Shown here: positions 7,269 to 15,871 of the stretch, one piece after another
Numbering within the stretch: the first letter of the stretch is position 1
Layout: each line of letters starts with the position of its first letter
Virus record (IMG/VR): IMGVR_UViG_3300009790_000047
Span: 1 to 28,357 of that record
Length of the DNA: 28,357 nucleotides
Source of the DNA: a virus
Reading direction: 5' to 3' (one strand)
Notes under the pieces: generated by a model
Told to the model about the DNA's origin: nothing
The model's database searches: none
What the model saw: the letters and a program-made list of their open reading frames with translations, nothing else
Program-made: the position numbers and the translations under genes

Positions 7269-8676
7269 AAAGCATTTTCAAATCCTAAGTAGAGCTTTAT
7301 TAGCTGCATTACTTGGCGTTGTATGGTTTGCGCCTGTAGCTCAAGCTGAAACTGTTTGTGAAACAACTGATGATGGCTGGGAATGCACAATAGTTGTAGA
7401 TACTGTTGGAGAAGGACCTGAATTTACTTTTGTAATATCAGAAACTACTGAAGTTAGTATCACAACTTATACTAGCTTGACGTGCGATGACCATGGATTG
7501 GAGAGCGATAGTGCGGACCCTTATATCTACTTATATGACGATAATGAAACGTTACTTTACCAAGATGACGATTCAGCTTCACATAACAATGGAACTAATT
7601 ATTGCTGGGATTCCCACATACAAGAAACGTTAGAAGCTGGAACTTACGTTCTTAGGGCGGATGCGTATGATGAGGACACAACTGGGACTTACTCTATGGA
7701 TATATCCGGTGGGGAATGGACGGTTCCTTTACCAGAGCCTACTCCTACTCCCGATCCGACACCGACTCCAGAACCAACGCCAACGCCCGAACCAACGCCT
7801 ATTCCTCCAACTCCGACACCGCAACCACCAACCCCAACACCAGAGCCGACACCAACACCAACACCTGAACCAGAACCAACATCTACTCCTCAACCCGATC
7901 CAACTCCTGAACCTGAACCTGAACCAACTCCTGAACCAACGCCAGAACCCACACCAATACCGGAACCCCCCACCCCACAACCAGAACCTGAACCCATCCC
8001 ACCTCCACCCCCAACGCCATCATTACCAATATTTGAGATGCCGATAATAGACATAGAGGAATTAGAAGAATACCCATATGAAGAGGATATCATCTGGGAC
8101 GATTTAGAACTTGAGGAGTACGAAGATTATGAATGGGATTTTGAAGAAGAAGAAATTGAAATACTTGAGGAAGAAGAGATTGAATTTCTACCTGAAGACT
8201 ATGACGAACGACCTTTTGAGGAGGAAGAAGAATATGAGATAATAGAAGATGATGAAATATTGGTGGAAGAACCCGAATACGAAAACCTTGAAGTGGATGA
8301 CCTCTTCACGGAAGAGGCAGAACTTTTGGACGAAGTATTGTCGGACCCAGAGGAAATTGAAGAATTTTTTGAGGATGTCATAGAAGACAATCCAGAATTT
8401 TTTGAAGAAGCCGAAGAAGAACAATTAGAAGAACTGTTTGAACGTGCTCCAGAAATATTCAACGAAGCACCTGATGAAGTCAAAGATGAATTTGAAGAAT
8501 CAGTAAATATCTTTGAAGGTGGTTTTGACGATTACGTGGCAGAAGATAGCACGATCACGGTAGAAGAAAGGCGTGTTGTTGTAGCAGCGACAACTATAAG
8601 CGCAGTAGCTGCAGCAAGACCATCAGTAGTATCTACTGGTGGACCATCCATCACCACAGCAAGGAGAAGAACATGA
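7246..8676 (+). CDS. Exported protein: beta-sandwich, Pro-rich stalk, Glu-rich region
   Basis: The product has 476 residues. Residues 1-34 are a classic signal peptide: basic start, hydrophobic core ([12 protein letters not shown]) and an AQA cleavage site before E35. Residues 35-158 contain four cysteines (38, 47, 80, 120) and a [11 protein letters not shown] strand pattern like pre-peptidase C-terminal (PPC) domains. Residues 161-262 are a [12 protein letters not shown] stalk. Residues 263-420 are extremely rich in Glu and Asp. A short conserved-looking tail ([17 protein letters not shown]) closes it. The start overlaps the holin by 23 nt. Sitting in the lysis cassette, it may act at or outside the membrane, for example in envelope disruption, binding of divalent ions, or superinfection exclusion; none is demonstrated. 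The Pro/Glu codons give antisense ORFs that are only shadows. Confidence 0.85.
   Translation: MARLTLTKKHFQILSRALLAALLGVVWFAPVAQAETVCETTDDGWECTIVVDTVGEGPEFTFVISETTEVSITTYTSLTCDDHGLESDSADPYIYLYDDNETLLYQDDDSASHNNGTNYCWDSHIQETLEAGTYVLRADAYDEDTTGTYSMDISGGEWTVPLPEPTPTPDPTPTPEPTPTPEPTPIPPTPTPQPPTPTPEPTPTPTPEPEPTSTPQPDPTPEPEPEPTPEPTPEPTPIPEPPTPQPEPEPIPPPPPTPSLPIFEMPIIDIEELEEYPYEEDIIWDDLELEEYEDYEWDFEEEEIEILEEEEIEFLPEDYDERPFEEEEEYEIIEDDEILVEEPEYENLEVDDLFTEEAELLDEVLSDPEEIEEFFEDVIEDNPEFFEEAEEEQLEELFERAPEIFNEAPDEVKDEFEESVNIFEGGFDDYVAEDSTITVEERRVVVAATTISAVAAARPSVVSTGGPSITTARRRT
7726..8031 (+). repeat. Low-complexity Pro-Thr-Pro-Glu coding repeat
   Basis: About 306 bp encode degenerate tandem PT, PE and PTPEP units (residues 161-262 of the exported protein). 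The DNA is strongly C/A-biased on the + strand and unlike its flanks. Such tracts change length readily by slippage or recombination. Confidence 0.85.
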
Positions 8677-8849
8677 AATTCTTGAAAAAATTTATTCAAG
8701 AAACAACCATGCTCGGCTGGACTATCGGTGGAACAGGACTCGTCCTCATCACTTTAAGCGGTGAAACACGTGAGTACGGCATCTGGATTTCTATCGCTAG
8801 TTTTGTCGTGCATATGATCGGAGCCCTAATAAATTGGGACAATGATTGA
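8673..8849 (+). CDS. 58-residue membrane protein, second holin or antiholin candidate
   Basis: ATG at 8673 overlaps the previous stop (ATGA), and AAGGAG at 8661-8666 is an excellent ribosome site. The 58 residues start with a basic MKFLKKF and contain two hydrophobic segments ([16 protein letters not shown] at 13-28 and [19 protein letters not shown] at 35-53) joined by a charged turn GETRE. The tail is short and acidic. Two-helix proteins of this size in lysis cassettes are typically holins, antiholins or pinholins, so together with the r1t-type holin it may set lysis timing. I do not recognise a named family. Confidence 0.78.
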   Translation: MKFLKKFIQETTMLGWTIGGTGLVLITLSGETREYGIWISIASFVVHMIGALINWDND

Positions 8850-8963
8850 CATATTACATTTAGATGACGTATATTACATTTAGGTAGCAGGCTACCGAGT
8901 TGCGTCAAAGCAGGCTTTGACTTACACGAAATGACATATTAATCACTATCCACAGGAGTAGAA
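8850..8963 (+). promoter_or_regulatory. Intergenic leader of the capsid gene: direct repeat and twin hairpins
   Basis: This is the longest gap inside the operon (114 bp). ATATTACATTTAG occurs at 8851-8863 and again at 8871-8883, exactly 20 bp apart. Two hairpins follow with the same CAGG tetraloop: 8883-8887 with 8892-8896 (5 bp) and 8904-8910 with 8915-8921 (7 bp). There is no U tract, so they are not standard terminators. TTGACT at 8917-8922 and TATTAA near 8937 are only 14 bp apart, too close for a good promoter. The Shine-Dalgarno AGGAG lies at 8954-8958. RNA stabilisation, processing or a regulator site for the abundant capsid message is plausible. Confidence 0.55.
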
Positions 8964-10217
8964 ATGGCATCAACGTCAACTACAACGCTGGACGCAGCTC
9001 TAAAGGAATACTATCTTCCTCCGGCTCGTGAACAGCTAAACAATGAAAACATGATGCTTGCTCAGATCGAACGGACTTCTCGTCACGTTGAAGGTCGCCG
9101 AGCCGTACTATCCTTGCATGTCAGCCGTAACAGCGGTGTTGGTGCTAGGGCAGAAGGTGGGCAACTTCCAACAGCAGGAAGCCAGGGATACGCAGAAGAG
9201 CGAGTATCTCTCGCATATAACTATCTGCGAATCAAAGTATCTGGTCAAGCAATGAAGGCAACAGCAAGTGACGCAGGTTCATTCGTGCGTGCGCTTTCAT
9301 CTGAAATGACACAAGGTGTTAACGACCTCCGTCGTGACATCAACCGTCAAATCTTTAACGATGGAAACGCAGCAATCGCACAATGTGCATCTGTATCTAC
9401 AGCGACAATTACACTTACCACCCCAACAACACAACAACTGAATCAACTTCATGTTGGTATGTTGATTGACGTTGGTACAGTATCTGACGCTGACGCTAAA
9501 GGCGCTGGACTTGAGATTTCATCTATCGATAAATCAGCAGGTACAGTAACCTTCACATCGAACCCAACATCAGGAATTGGAGCCTCGCACTTCTTATTTA
9601 GGCAAGGTAACAAGAAAGATGCTGACGGTTCTGGAGCAGACGCTGCTGACGGCGCAGGAACCTACGAGCTTATCGGTCTAGCAAAGATCGTTGGAGCTGC
9701 AGGAACCTCCCTTCACAACGTAGACTCAAGTACACATGCCCCTTGGCATTCAACAATTAACAGCAACAGCGGTACTAACCGAGCTGCAACTGACACTCTC
9801 TTTGAGAAAGTCATTGACGACATTGACATAGAGTCGGCTAAAAGCCCGAACCTATGTGTCACCACTAAAGGTGTACGTCGTAACTATGCAGCTCAGTTGA
9901 AGAGCATGAAGCGATTCAATGACGGAGCCTCACTCACCCTTAAGGGTGGTTTTAAGGCTTTGACCATTGACTGCGGAGATGTTTCACTACCACTGGTAGC
10001 TGATCGTGATTGCCCAGCAAACATTGCGTACCTGCTTAATACCAGCCACCTGACACAACATGAAATGTCAGACTGGGAATGGGCAGATTATGACGGTGCT
10101 GTGCTAAGGAATACCTCTGGTTACGACCAATGGGAAGCCTTCATGTTCAAGTACCATCAACTCTGTACTGACCAGAGAAATACACACGGTAAAATCGCTG
10201 ACCTATCGGAGAGTTAA
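8964..10217 (+). CDS. Major capsid protein, HK97-like fold expected
   Basis: The 417-residue protein forms the icosahedral shell. The N-terminus (TLDAALKEYYLPPAREQLNN) and the following GAR...GQLPTAGSQGYAEERV and YNYLRIKVSGQAM pieces are the pattern of HK97-fold coat proteins with an N-arm, E-loop and spine helix. Residues about 140-215 form a beta-rich segment (TATITLTTPTTQQL, TVTFTSNP) that may be an inserted I-domain. The C-terminal part (YLLNTSHLTQHEMSDWEWADYDGA) resembles the closing P/A-domain strands. Codons end in C more often than in neighbouring genes (many AAC, ATC, GAC), which fits selection for high expression. Start at ATG 8964 is supported by AGGAG five bases upstream. Confidence 0.85.
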   Translation: MASTSTTTLDAALKEYYLPPAREQLNNENMMLAQIERTSRHVEGRRAVLSLHVSRNSGVGARAEGGQLPTAGSQGYAEERVSLAYNYLRIKVSGQAMKATASDAGSFVRALSSEMTQGVNDLRRDINRQIFNDGNAAIAQCASVSTATITLTTPTTQQLNQLHVGMLIDVGTVSDADAKGAGLEISSIDKSAGTVTFTSNPTSGIGASHFLFRQGNKKDADGSGADAADGAGTYELIGLAKIVGAAGTSLHNVDSSTHAPWHSTINSNSGTNRAATDTLFEKVIDDIDIESAKSPNLCVTTKGVRRNYAAQLKSMKRFNDGASLTLKGGFKALTIDCGDVSLPLVADRDCPANIAYLLNTSHLTQHEMSDWEWADYDGAVLRNTSGYDQWEAFMFKYHQLCTDQRNTHGKIADLSES

Positions 10218-10219
10218 TC

Positions 10220-10534
10220 ATGGCTCTAACGATATCCAACGAAGACCGTAGAATTAGTGGTGACAGGGTAATTGTTGACGCAAAGATTGCGTTTGATGAC
10301 AGTTACCCAACAAATGGTGAAGCTTTGGCTAATACTCAGTTTTCTGGGTTGCACCAAATAGATTCATTAATTGTTCACTCAACTAATCTTGCGTTGCACC
10401 GTGTTGTCTGGGATGACACCAATAGCAAACTTAAAGTATTCGTAGAAGACGGCACTACAGGTAAAGAAGCTGAAGTAGCCAACACTACTGACATAAATAC
10501 TTTACGTTGCTTGGTTCAGGTAACAGGCAAATAA
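10220..10534 (+). CDS. Small capsid-associated protein, probable decoration or stabiliser
   Basis: The product has 104 residues and starts two bases after the capsid stop, with GGAGAG upstream. It is beta-rich (RVIVDAKIAFDDSYPTNGEA, LHRVVWDDTNSKLKVFVED) with a short central helix-poor region and ends in VQVTGK. The motif of a strand, then D-S-Y-P-T-N-G-E and then GL...ID recurs, as far as I remember, in small proteins placed directly after capsid genes of marine phages. Function as a capsid cement or decoration protein is inferred from place and size. A stem-loop follows at 10548-10582. Confidence 0.7.
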   Translation: MALTISNEDRRISGDRVIVDAKIAFDDSYPTNGEALANTQFSGLHQIDSLIVHSTNLALHRVVWDDTNSKLKVFVEDGTTGKEAEVANTTDINTLRCLVQVTGK

Positions 10535-10547
10535 CCTCTAAACTAGA

Positions 10548-10582
10548 GCCAGCAGGGTTTTTATCCTTTCTTCCCTGCTGGC
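10548..10582 (+). terminator. Perfect 10-bp stem-loop after the capsid pair, possible attenuator
   Basis: GCCAGCAGGG at 10548-10557 pairs perfectly with CCCTGCTGGC at 10573-10582 across a 15-nt pyrimidine-rich loop. Outer CTAAA and TTTAG arms may extend it. Only three T bases follow, so it is not a classic intrinsic terminator. The stem ends four bases before the strong AGGAGG of the next gene and could dampen expression downstream of the abundant capsid message, or stabilise that message's 3' end. Confidence 0.5.
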
Positions 10583-10594
10583 TTTAGGAGGATT

Positions 10595-11026
10595 ATGAAC
10601 ACCAAACGAGCTGAGTTAACTCGACGAATACGAGAAACCAAACTCATAGGTGGTGACCTATGCGATATTATTACTAAGGGATCACCAGCTATGGGATGGG
10701 AAGGTGATCCTTTCCTAATGGTTTGTTGGAATAAAGAGTTAAACAGAATCGAAATATGGGATGAAAGGAACGGAGCCGGTAGGGAAACCTTAGTCGGCTC
10801 CGCACCTTTTGATCCTCTTCCGAATCCTTATCAAATGGTTCAATACCTTATGATGCGTGATATGTCACGCAAATCTATAGATCAAATTGTTAACGAGATC
10901 GATGATCATAACGATAAAATTTTTGAAGACAAAGCTAAAAAAGATGCTGAACGATTAGAAGAAGCTGAAGACAGGATTGAATTAGCATACGCTAAGGAGA
11001 TGGGATTTAAAGGAAGATTATACTAA
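10595..11026 (+). CDS. Hypothetical head/tail-region protein with helical C-terminus
   Basis: The 143-residue product is preceded by AGGAGG, the best ribosome site in the window, five bases before the ATG. The N-terminal half is mixed, with a strand-rich MVCWNKELNRIEIWDERNGA section; the C-terminal half (residues about 95-143) is a charged helix with coiled-coil character (DKAKKDAERLEEAEDRIEL). I do not recognise the family. Position between capsid decoration and adaptor suggests a virion or assembly role. Confidence 0.7.
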   Translation: MNTKRAELTRRIRETKLIGGDLCDIITKGSPAMGWEGDPFLMVCWNKELNRIEIWDERNGAGRETLVGSAPFDPLPNPYQMVQYLMMRDMSRKSIDQIVNEIDDHNDKIFEDKAKKDAERLEEAEDRIELAYAKEMGFKGRLY

Positions 11027-11035
11027 GGTAGAAAT

Positions 11036-11413
11036 ATGGCAGAATACGATTCCAATACGCTTCGAGCACGTTTTCAGAGAAATAACGCTAATACACGTCA
11101 AACACGACGAAACAATCGTAAACCACGAAAACAAGCTCCACTTGTTCAACCACAGCAGCAAGCAAAAATGCCAACTCCTGTGACAGGTGCACAAGCCCTA
11201 ACACCAGATGTTTCGCTTGATGAACAAGTAGAACGAATGCGACAAAGTACTTCTGCACCTACTTCTACCCCTACGGAAGCGACACCCGAAGCGAACCCTT
11301 TCGCAGGTGTGCCGACGATGTGGGAGGTGGACCCTAAAACTAGAGCAATGATGATGGCTGCTATTTTAAAAGAAATAATAAATAATCCTGAACTTCAAAA
11401 GGAGAATTGGTAA
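11036..11413 (+). CDS. Hypothetical low-complexity protein, structural region
   Basis: The product has 125 residues. The first 45 are rich in Arg, Asn and Gln (RTRRNNRK-like), the middle is Pro/Thr/Ala-rich and probably disordered, and only the last 35 (MWEVDPKTRAMMMAAILKEI) look like a folded helix. AAGG lies about nine bases before the ATG. The stop overlaps the next start (TAATG). A basic disordered N-terminus with a C-terminal helix would suit a protein docked on the capsid or connector, but nothing identifies it. Confidence 0.65.
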   Translation: MAEYDSNTLRARFQRNNANTRQTRRNNRKPRKQAPLVQPQQQAKMPTPVTGAQALTPDVSLDEQVERMRQSTSAPTSTPTEATPEANPFAGVPTMWEVDPKTRAMMMAAILKEIINNPELQKENW

Positions 11414-12042
11414 TGACAACAGCAGCAAATTTAATAATATCAATTAGAAATAGGACTAACCTTGCTACTGATGACGCTAGAGTATCAGACGCTAATTTGT
11501 TAGATTTTATAAATGCAGCTATTCAGGATTGTGAATCACAAAAAGAATGGCCATGGAGAGAGCATATAGAAACTATCAGTATAACTAATGGAGATAATAC
11601 ATATACTCCTGCTGCTGATTGGAAAACTACTTTGTCCCTTACGCTGGATGATCCTCCAGCGGTATTACAACGACGAACATGGAAGTGGACAAGGAGATTA
11701 GCATGGAGCAACTTAAAAGGTACGCCAGTATATTATACAGATCATGGAGGGCAATTTTACCTGTACCCAGTACCAGATGCTGCGTACACGATGAAGCATC
11801 GGTTTCTAAAAACTGTGGGTGTCCTTGCTGCGACAAGTTCAAGTGTTGCAAGTCCTGACTGGTTTGATCCAGTTATCGTAACAAAAGCGTCTTCGTATGT
11901 AGCGCAGAAACTACGTGATAGTGAATTGTATCAAATGCTTGAAACACAATATAAGCAGCAGATCAGAGGCTTTGCTGATGATGTAAGCAGAACGTATGAA
12001 CCAGTAACAGTAAGTACACGTAGGGACTGGGAGTATGGATAA
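11413..12042 (+). CDS. Head-tail adaptor (connector) protein
   Basis: I choose ATG 11413, which overlaps the preceding stop and has AGGAG nine bases upstream, giving 209 residues; a TTG at 11407 would add only two. The N-terminal helices (DANLLDFINAAIQDCESQKEW PW) and the following strand pair around NGDNTYTPAADW are typical of adaptor proteins that sit under the portal, such as the T7 gp11 / gp6 / gp15 group. A C-terminal helix (YQMLETQYKQQIRGFADDV) completes the pattern. The next gene has the features of its usual nozzle partner. Confidence 0.75.
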   Translation: MTTAANLIISIRNRTNLATDDARVSDANLLDFINAAIQDCESQKEWPWREHIETISITNGDNTYTPAADWKTTLSLTLDDPPAVLQRRTWKWTRRLAWSNLKGTPVYYTDHGGQFYLYPVPDAAYTMKHRFLKTVGVLAATSSSVASPDWFDPVIVTKASSYVAQKLRDSELYQMLETQYKQQIRGFADDVSRTYEPVTVSTRRDWEYG

Positions 12043-13862
12043 TGCCTACAGAACAGCCAGAGGTTGTAACTTATAAAAATTGGAAGGCAGGCCCTTGGCA
12101 TTCTTTAGGCCCTGACTATGGCCCTGAAAAAGGGTTTAATTACGACTGTCTTAATATGCAAGTGTACGCTAATGGTTCGTTAGGGCCTAGACCTTGCCTT
12201 AAGTCAATGTTTAGTGATATTTATCTTATGAGTGGCGCTTATCAATCCTTTGGTGCTGCTATTTGGTTTCAGGAAGATGATGCTGGAGGCCAAGCATTAA
12301 ACACATCGTCAGATTCAGACGCTGCATTTATCCCTATTGAACTTAGTAGTGGCACAAAACGTTGGTACGACCATAGTGCTAATGCTGCTGTTGCTGCTAG
12401 TATCAGTGTTGATTTGGCCACTTTAAGAACGCCTTTAAAACCAAGTAGGTATTATCCAAGTGGTGGTGGTGGGGCTTGGGATGCGAGCACTGAAGCAGTA
12501 ATTGCTTCTATGCCTTATTCAAAACTGGGAGATAAAAATGTCATATTAGGAGGTGACGGCTATCTATATAACCTTGATGATGCAGGTTCAGATGGGTACC
12601 AAACTATAACTGCTGGCACAGCAGAAACAAATTATGAATACCCTGCTAATTGGGACCCAACGGCATTATTCGCATGGAGAGATAGATTCTGGTCATGGGG
12701 AGATTACGACGATGGATCTAACCATGCAGGAAATAGAATACATTATTCTAAAGTAGGCGACATTAAACAATGGACAGCTTTAGGTTACATCGATATTGGA
12801 GCTGACGCAGATCTACCCATCGTTGGAGTATGGCCGGTATTTGACAATTTATTGATAGCCATGGCTGATAGCAGATGGTACAGGTACACGTTTACCGACG
12901 ATCCTGATTTTGGTGAAATACGTTACATAGGAACAAAAGTTGTTCCTGATTTTGGCGTAACTGCTGCAACTACAGGAAGCGCAATAATATTTATAACTAA
13001 ACAAAGCGGAATAGTAGTAGCTACTAAAGACTCTATCGACGACCAAACTTTTGCCCACATCCAAGTGCCTCAAGATGGTGACGATTCCCAAGATGTCTTC
13101 TTTTTACGAGGGATGTCAGCACATGCGCATAACGCAATATGTTTACCTTATATGGTTAAAACAGTAGGTGCCACAGTCCCAAATAACGTGCACAAGGGAG
13201 ATAGATCTCTTGAGCTGGTTAACGGAGTGTGGACACAACATTTGTATTTTGGGCCAGGCGATGACAGCGTGTTAGCTCCTGCGTTTGTAGATGCTGTCCC
13301 TATGGGGAATGATCATTGGGGCTTTTTTGCAGCTCCTATTTATAATACTGCCAATTCGTCAACGAGTTTTGATGACAGATTCTACATGCGACCTGTTACA
13401 TTAAATAGGCCGTCTAACAGTAACGATACATATACTACAAATACTGAAGTAGCTGATCATACTAACGATACTGATGATCGTTTTGAAGGTGCCGTATGGT
13501 TATCAACCTTCAGGCCAGAAGAAAAAAATAGTGCTGCTATAGAAAAAGTAATTATTGATTTTGATTTTTGGAACTCCTCTGGGTTCACAACTCCGGCATT
13601 TACTCTTAAAGCTGATTGTGTTCACGAAGGGGATGAGATAGCTACTATCACCGTAGGTTCTCTTGATGCTAGTGAATTAAGTGCTACTGGTGGAACTGTT
13701 TATAAACCTAAACGAGGGCGTGTGGTTTTACGTCCAGCAAGAATGCCCCTATCTTCTCAGATAGATATCAGTATTACAGGAATAAAATCAGTAGCTTTTA
13801 AGGAAGTATCAGTAGTTTATGCAATACAATCACAAACTCCTCTAACTAATATAAACACATGA
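12042..13862 (+). CDS. Tail nozzle-like (tail tubular protein B-type) beta-propeller protein
   Basis: The 606-residue protein begins directly on the adaptor stop (TAATG). It opens with a stretch about genes and geometry common in this class (GFNYDCLNMQVYANGSLGPRP), then shows repeated blade-like strands: ALFAWRDRFWSWGD, NRIHYSKVGDIKQWTALGYI, DNLLIAMADSRWYRYTF and SGIVVATKDS. The phrase 'YSKVGD..QW' followed by 'I.VG.W...DNLLI' is what I associate with podoviral nozzle proteins like T7 gp12, where a propeller forms the tail tube. This is the main reason to favour a short-tailed virion. The C-terminal 100 residues are a separate beta domain. A general tail or baseplate propeller remains possible. 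Confidence 0.65.
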   Translation: MPTEQPEVVTYKNWKAGPWHSLGPDYGPEKGFNYDCLNMQVYANGSLGPRPCLKSMFSDIYLMSGAYQSFGAAIWFQEDDAGGQALNTSSDSDAAFIPIELSSGTKRWYDHSANAAVAASISVDLATLRTPLKPSRYYPSGGGGAWDASTEAVIASMPYSKLGDKNVILGGDGYLYNLDDAGSDGYQTITAGTAETNYEYPANWDPTALFAWRDRFWSWGDYDDGSNHAGNRIHYSKVGDIKQWTALGYIDIGADADLPIVGVWPVFDNLLIAMADSRWYRYTFTDDPDFGEIRYIGTKVVPDFGVTAATTGSAIIFITKQSGIVVATKDSIDDQTFAHIQVPQDGDDSQDVFFLRGMSAHAHNAICLPYMVKTVGATVPNNVHKGDRSLELVNGVWTQHLYFGPGDDSVLAPAFVDAVPMGNDHWGFFAAPIYNTANSSTSFDDRFYMRPVTLNRPSNSNDTYTTNTEVADHTNDTDDRFEGAVWLSTFRPEEKNSAAIEKVIIDFDFWNSSGFTTPAFTLKADCVHEGDEIATITVGSLDASELSATGGTVYKPKRGRVVLRPARMPLSSQIDISITGIKSVAFKEVSVVYAIQSQTPLTNINT

Positions 13863-15862
13863 CAACTTGGGACGAATACATCAATAAAGTCAACACTGAT
13901 ATTGACTTTGATAGTCCGATATATTCCGCTATAAGCGTAGGCACAGGCATGATTCTGAATGGGAATCTTCGCCAAATCGATGGAGAAATACAAGCTAAAG
14001 GCATTAAACTTGACAGTGTTTCTTTGACTACCATTCAAACAGGTAGCGAAAGTTTTGCCGATAATGACACTAGCCTAATGACTAGTGCTGCGATACAGGA
14101 CAAAATAGAAGCGTATGGATATAGCACTACTACTGGTGATATCACAGGTGTAACTGCTGGTACTGGTCTTTCGGGGGGAGGAGCAAGTGGAGCTGTCACT
14201 CTTAATGTATCTGGCCTTACACTATCTGAATTTGCTGGTGCTTCCATCCAAACAGGTAGTGAGTCGTTTGCCGATAATGATACGACGTTAATGACTAGTG
14301 CTGCAATACAAGACAAGATTGAAGGATACGGATATACAACTGCTACCGGAGATATTACTGGAGTGACAGCAGGTACCGGATTATCAGGTGGAGGAAGTAG
14401 CGGTGGTGTTACTTTATCCGTAGCTGATTTAGCTGTGTCTCATTTTGCTGGGGCCACTATCCAAACAGGTAGTGAATCATTCGCTGATAATGACACTACG
14501 TTAATGACCAGCGCTGCTGTTCAGGATAAGATCACTTCGTATGGTTATATCACTGGTGTAACAAATATTACTGGGAACGCTGCTACTGCTACAGCATTAG
14601 CGACAGCTCGCACTATTAATGGTGTGTCGTTTGATGGTACTGCGGATGTTACTGGCAATACTTCTATTACAGGTTCGTTGACTGTTGGTGTTGATGATAC
14701 TGGCCATGATGTTACTTTTTATGGCGCAACGGCAAATGCAAAGTTTTATTTTGACCAAGCAGGAGACGAAGTTGAACTTGAAAATGTAGGTCTAAAAGTT
14801 TGGAAAAATTCTGGCTCTCCTTATCTTAATATGGCTTCGCACCATGACACTGAGTCTTCTTCAGGACAGTTAAATTTTAAAAAGTCTGATGGTTCTCGTA
14901 ATTCTGCAGCGCTTGTTGATGATGATGCTGTATTGGGAAAGATTACGTTCGCAGGCTATGACGGTAATTCTTACGCTTACGGCGCAGAAATAAAAGCAAT
15001 GGTAAATGGGACTCCTGCTGATGGCAGTATGCCAACTGAGTTGCTTTTTTATACTTCTGCGGATGGTAGCGAATCTCCTACGCAACGTTATCGTATTGGC
15101 TCTGATGGGATACATAATTTTGGGAGTGGTCAATCAACTTATTTGAACATTAAGCAAGGTACCACTGGAACTACTGGTCAGATTCGTTGGACTTTTAGTC
15201 ATGATGATACTGCTACTTATGCGACTATGGGTATGGTTTATAATAATCGTGCTACTGAGGGTTGGATGTTAGATACTGGTTACCCTATAACTATTGACGG
15301 TAAAGGCTCTACAGGATCTCCTATTCAGTTTAAGTCAGATGGTACTGCTATTGCAGAGTTCACAGCAGATGGCGAGCTTTTAAATAGTAAAGTTCCTGCG
15401 TTTCGTGTAGCTAACACATCAGGTGGAGGTAACTATATCTTTGGTCGCAGTACATCTACTGGACCTATAGTATTTAATGATGACTCTTATTCAGGTTCAG
15501 GCACAGGTGATGTAGGATTATATGACAATGGAAACAATTACAATACAAGCACCGGATACTTTACCGCACCAGTAGATGGCTATTATTATTTCGGCGCTAG
15601 CTTCTTTTTCTACAGTACCTACGATACTGACAGTAACATTTATTTAGCTATAACTGCTTCTGACGGTGCTAGAACAACTGTAAACCGTGGCGTTAAAGGT
15701 GAAGACGGTGGCTTTAGTATGCAAGCAGTCTTTAAGTTAGATGCAAACGACACAGTATATTGTGGAGTTGTGGGTGGGCCTATGGGTAGCGATGGAAAAA
15801 GAGGAGTATACACATGGAGAACACAACACTATAACAATTTCCAAGGGCATTTCATAGGATAA
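13859..15862 (+). CDS. Tail fibre with 71-residue repeats and C1q-like tip
   Basis: The 667-residue protein starts in the stop of the nozzle gene (ATGA) and has no clear Shine-Dalgarno. After a short N-terminal adaptor, residues 59-129 and 130-200 are near-identical 71-residue repeats with a partial third copy from 201; each holds a helix (SFADNDTTLMTSAAIQDKI) and a GITGVTAGTGLSGGG-like beta turn, typical of trimeric fibre shafts. Residues about 240-500 are beta-rich. Residues 511-667 match the C1q/TNF-like jelly roll: VPAFRV, YNTSTGYFTAPVDGYYYF, a FKLDANDTVYCGV strand and the closing NFQGHFIG. Such tips bind receptors. It is probably the host-recognition fibre, and the 87-residue gene after it may assist it. 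Confidence 0.85.
   Translation: MTTWDEYINKVNTDIDFDSPIYSAISVGTGMILNGNLRQIDGEIQAKGIKLDSVSLTTIQTGSESFADNDTSLMTSAAIQDKIEAYGYSTTTGDITGVTAGTGLSGGGASGAVTLNVSGLTLSEFAGASIQTGSESFADNDTTLMTSAAIQDKIEGYGYTTATGDITGVTAGTGLSGGGSSGGVTLSVADLAVSHFAGATIQTGSESFADNDTTLMTSAAVQDKITSYGYITGVTNITGNAATATALATARTINGVSFDGTADVTGNTSITGSLTVGVDDTGHDVTFYGATANAKFYFDQAGDEVELENVGLKVWKNSGSPYLNMASHHDTESSSGQLNFKKSDGSRNSAALVDDDAVLGKITFAGYDGNSYAYGAEIKAMVNGTPADGSMPTELLFYTSADGSESPTQRYRIGSDGIHNFGSGQSTYLNIKQGTTGTTGQIRWTFSHDDTATYATMGMVYNNRATEGWMLDTGYPITIDGKGSTGSPIQFKSDGTAIAEFTADGELLNSKVPAFRVANTSGGGNYIFGRSTSTGPIVFNDDSYSGSGTGDVGLYDNGNNYNTSTGYFTAPVDGYYYFGASFFFYSTYDTDSNIYLAITASDGARTTVNRGVKGEDGGFSMQAVFKLDANDTVYCGVVGGPMGSDGKRGVYTWRTQHYNNFQGHFIG
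14033..14552 (+). repeat. Tandem 213-bp (71-codon) repeats in the fibre gene
   Basis: Copies begin at 14033, 14246 and 14459, a period of exactly 213 bp that keeps frame. The first two are full length; the third diverges after about 94 bp. Copies differ mostly at third codon positions, so protein sequence is under selection and the duplication is not recent. Confidence 0.85.
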
Positions 15863-15871
15863 GATACCATT

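Noticed and set aside
7729-8483. Several antisense open frames over the Pro- and Glu-rich gene
   Set aside because: Their Trp/Arg/Gly/Ser/Phe-monotone products are mirror images of the low-complexity coding repeat.
14033-14552. CRISPR-like or mobile repeat array
   Set aside because: The repeats are 213 bp, directly adjacent, coding and in frame, so they are fibre shaft units.
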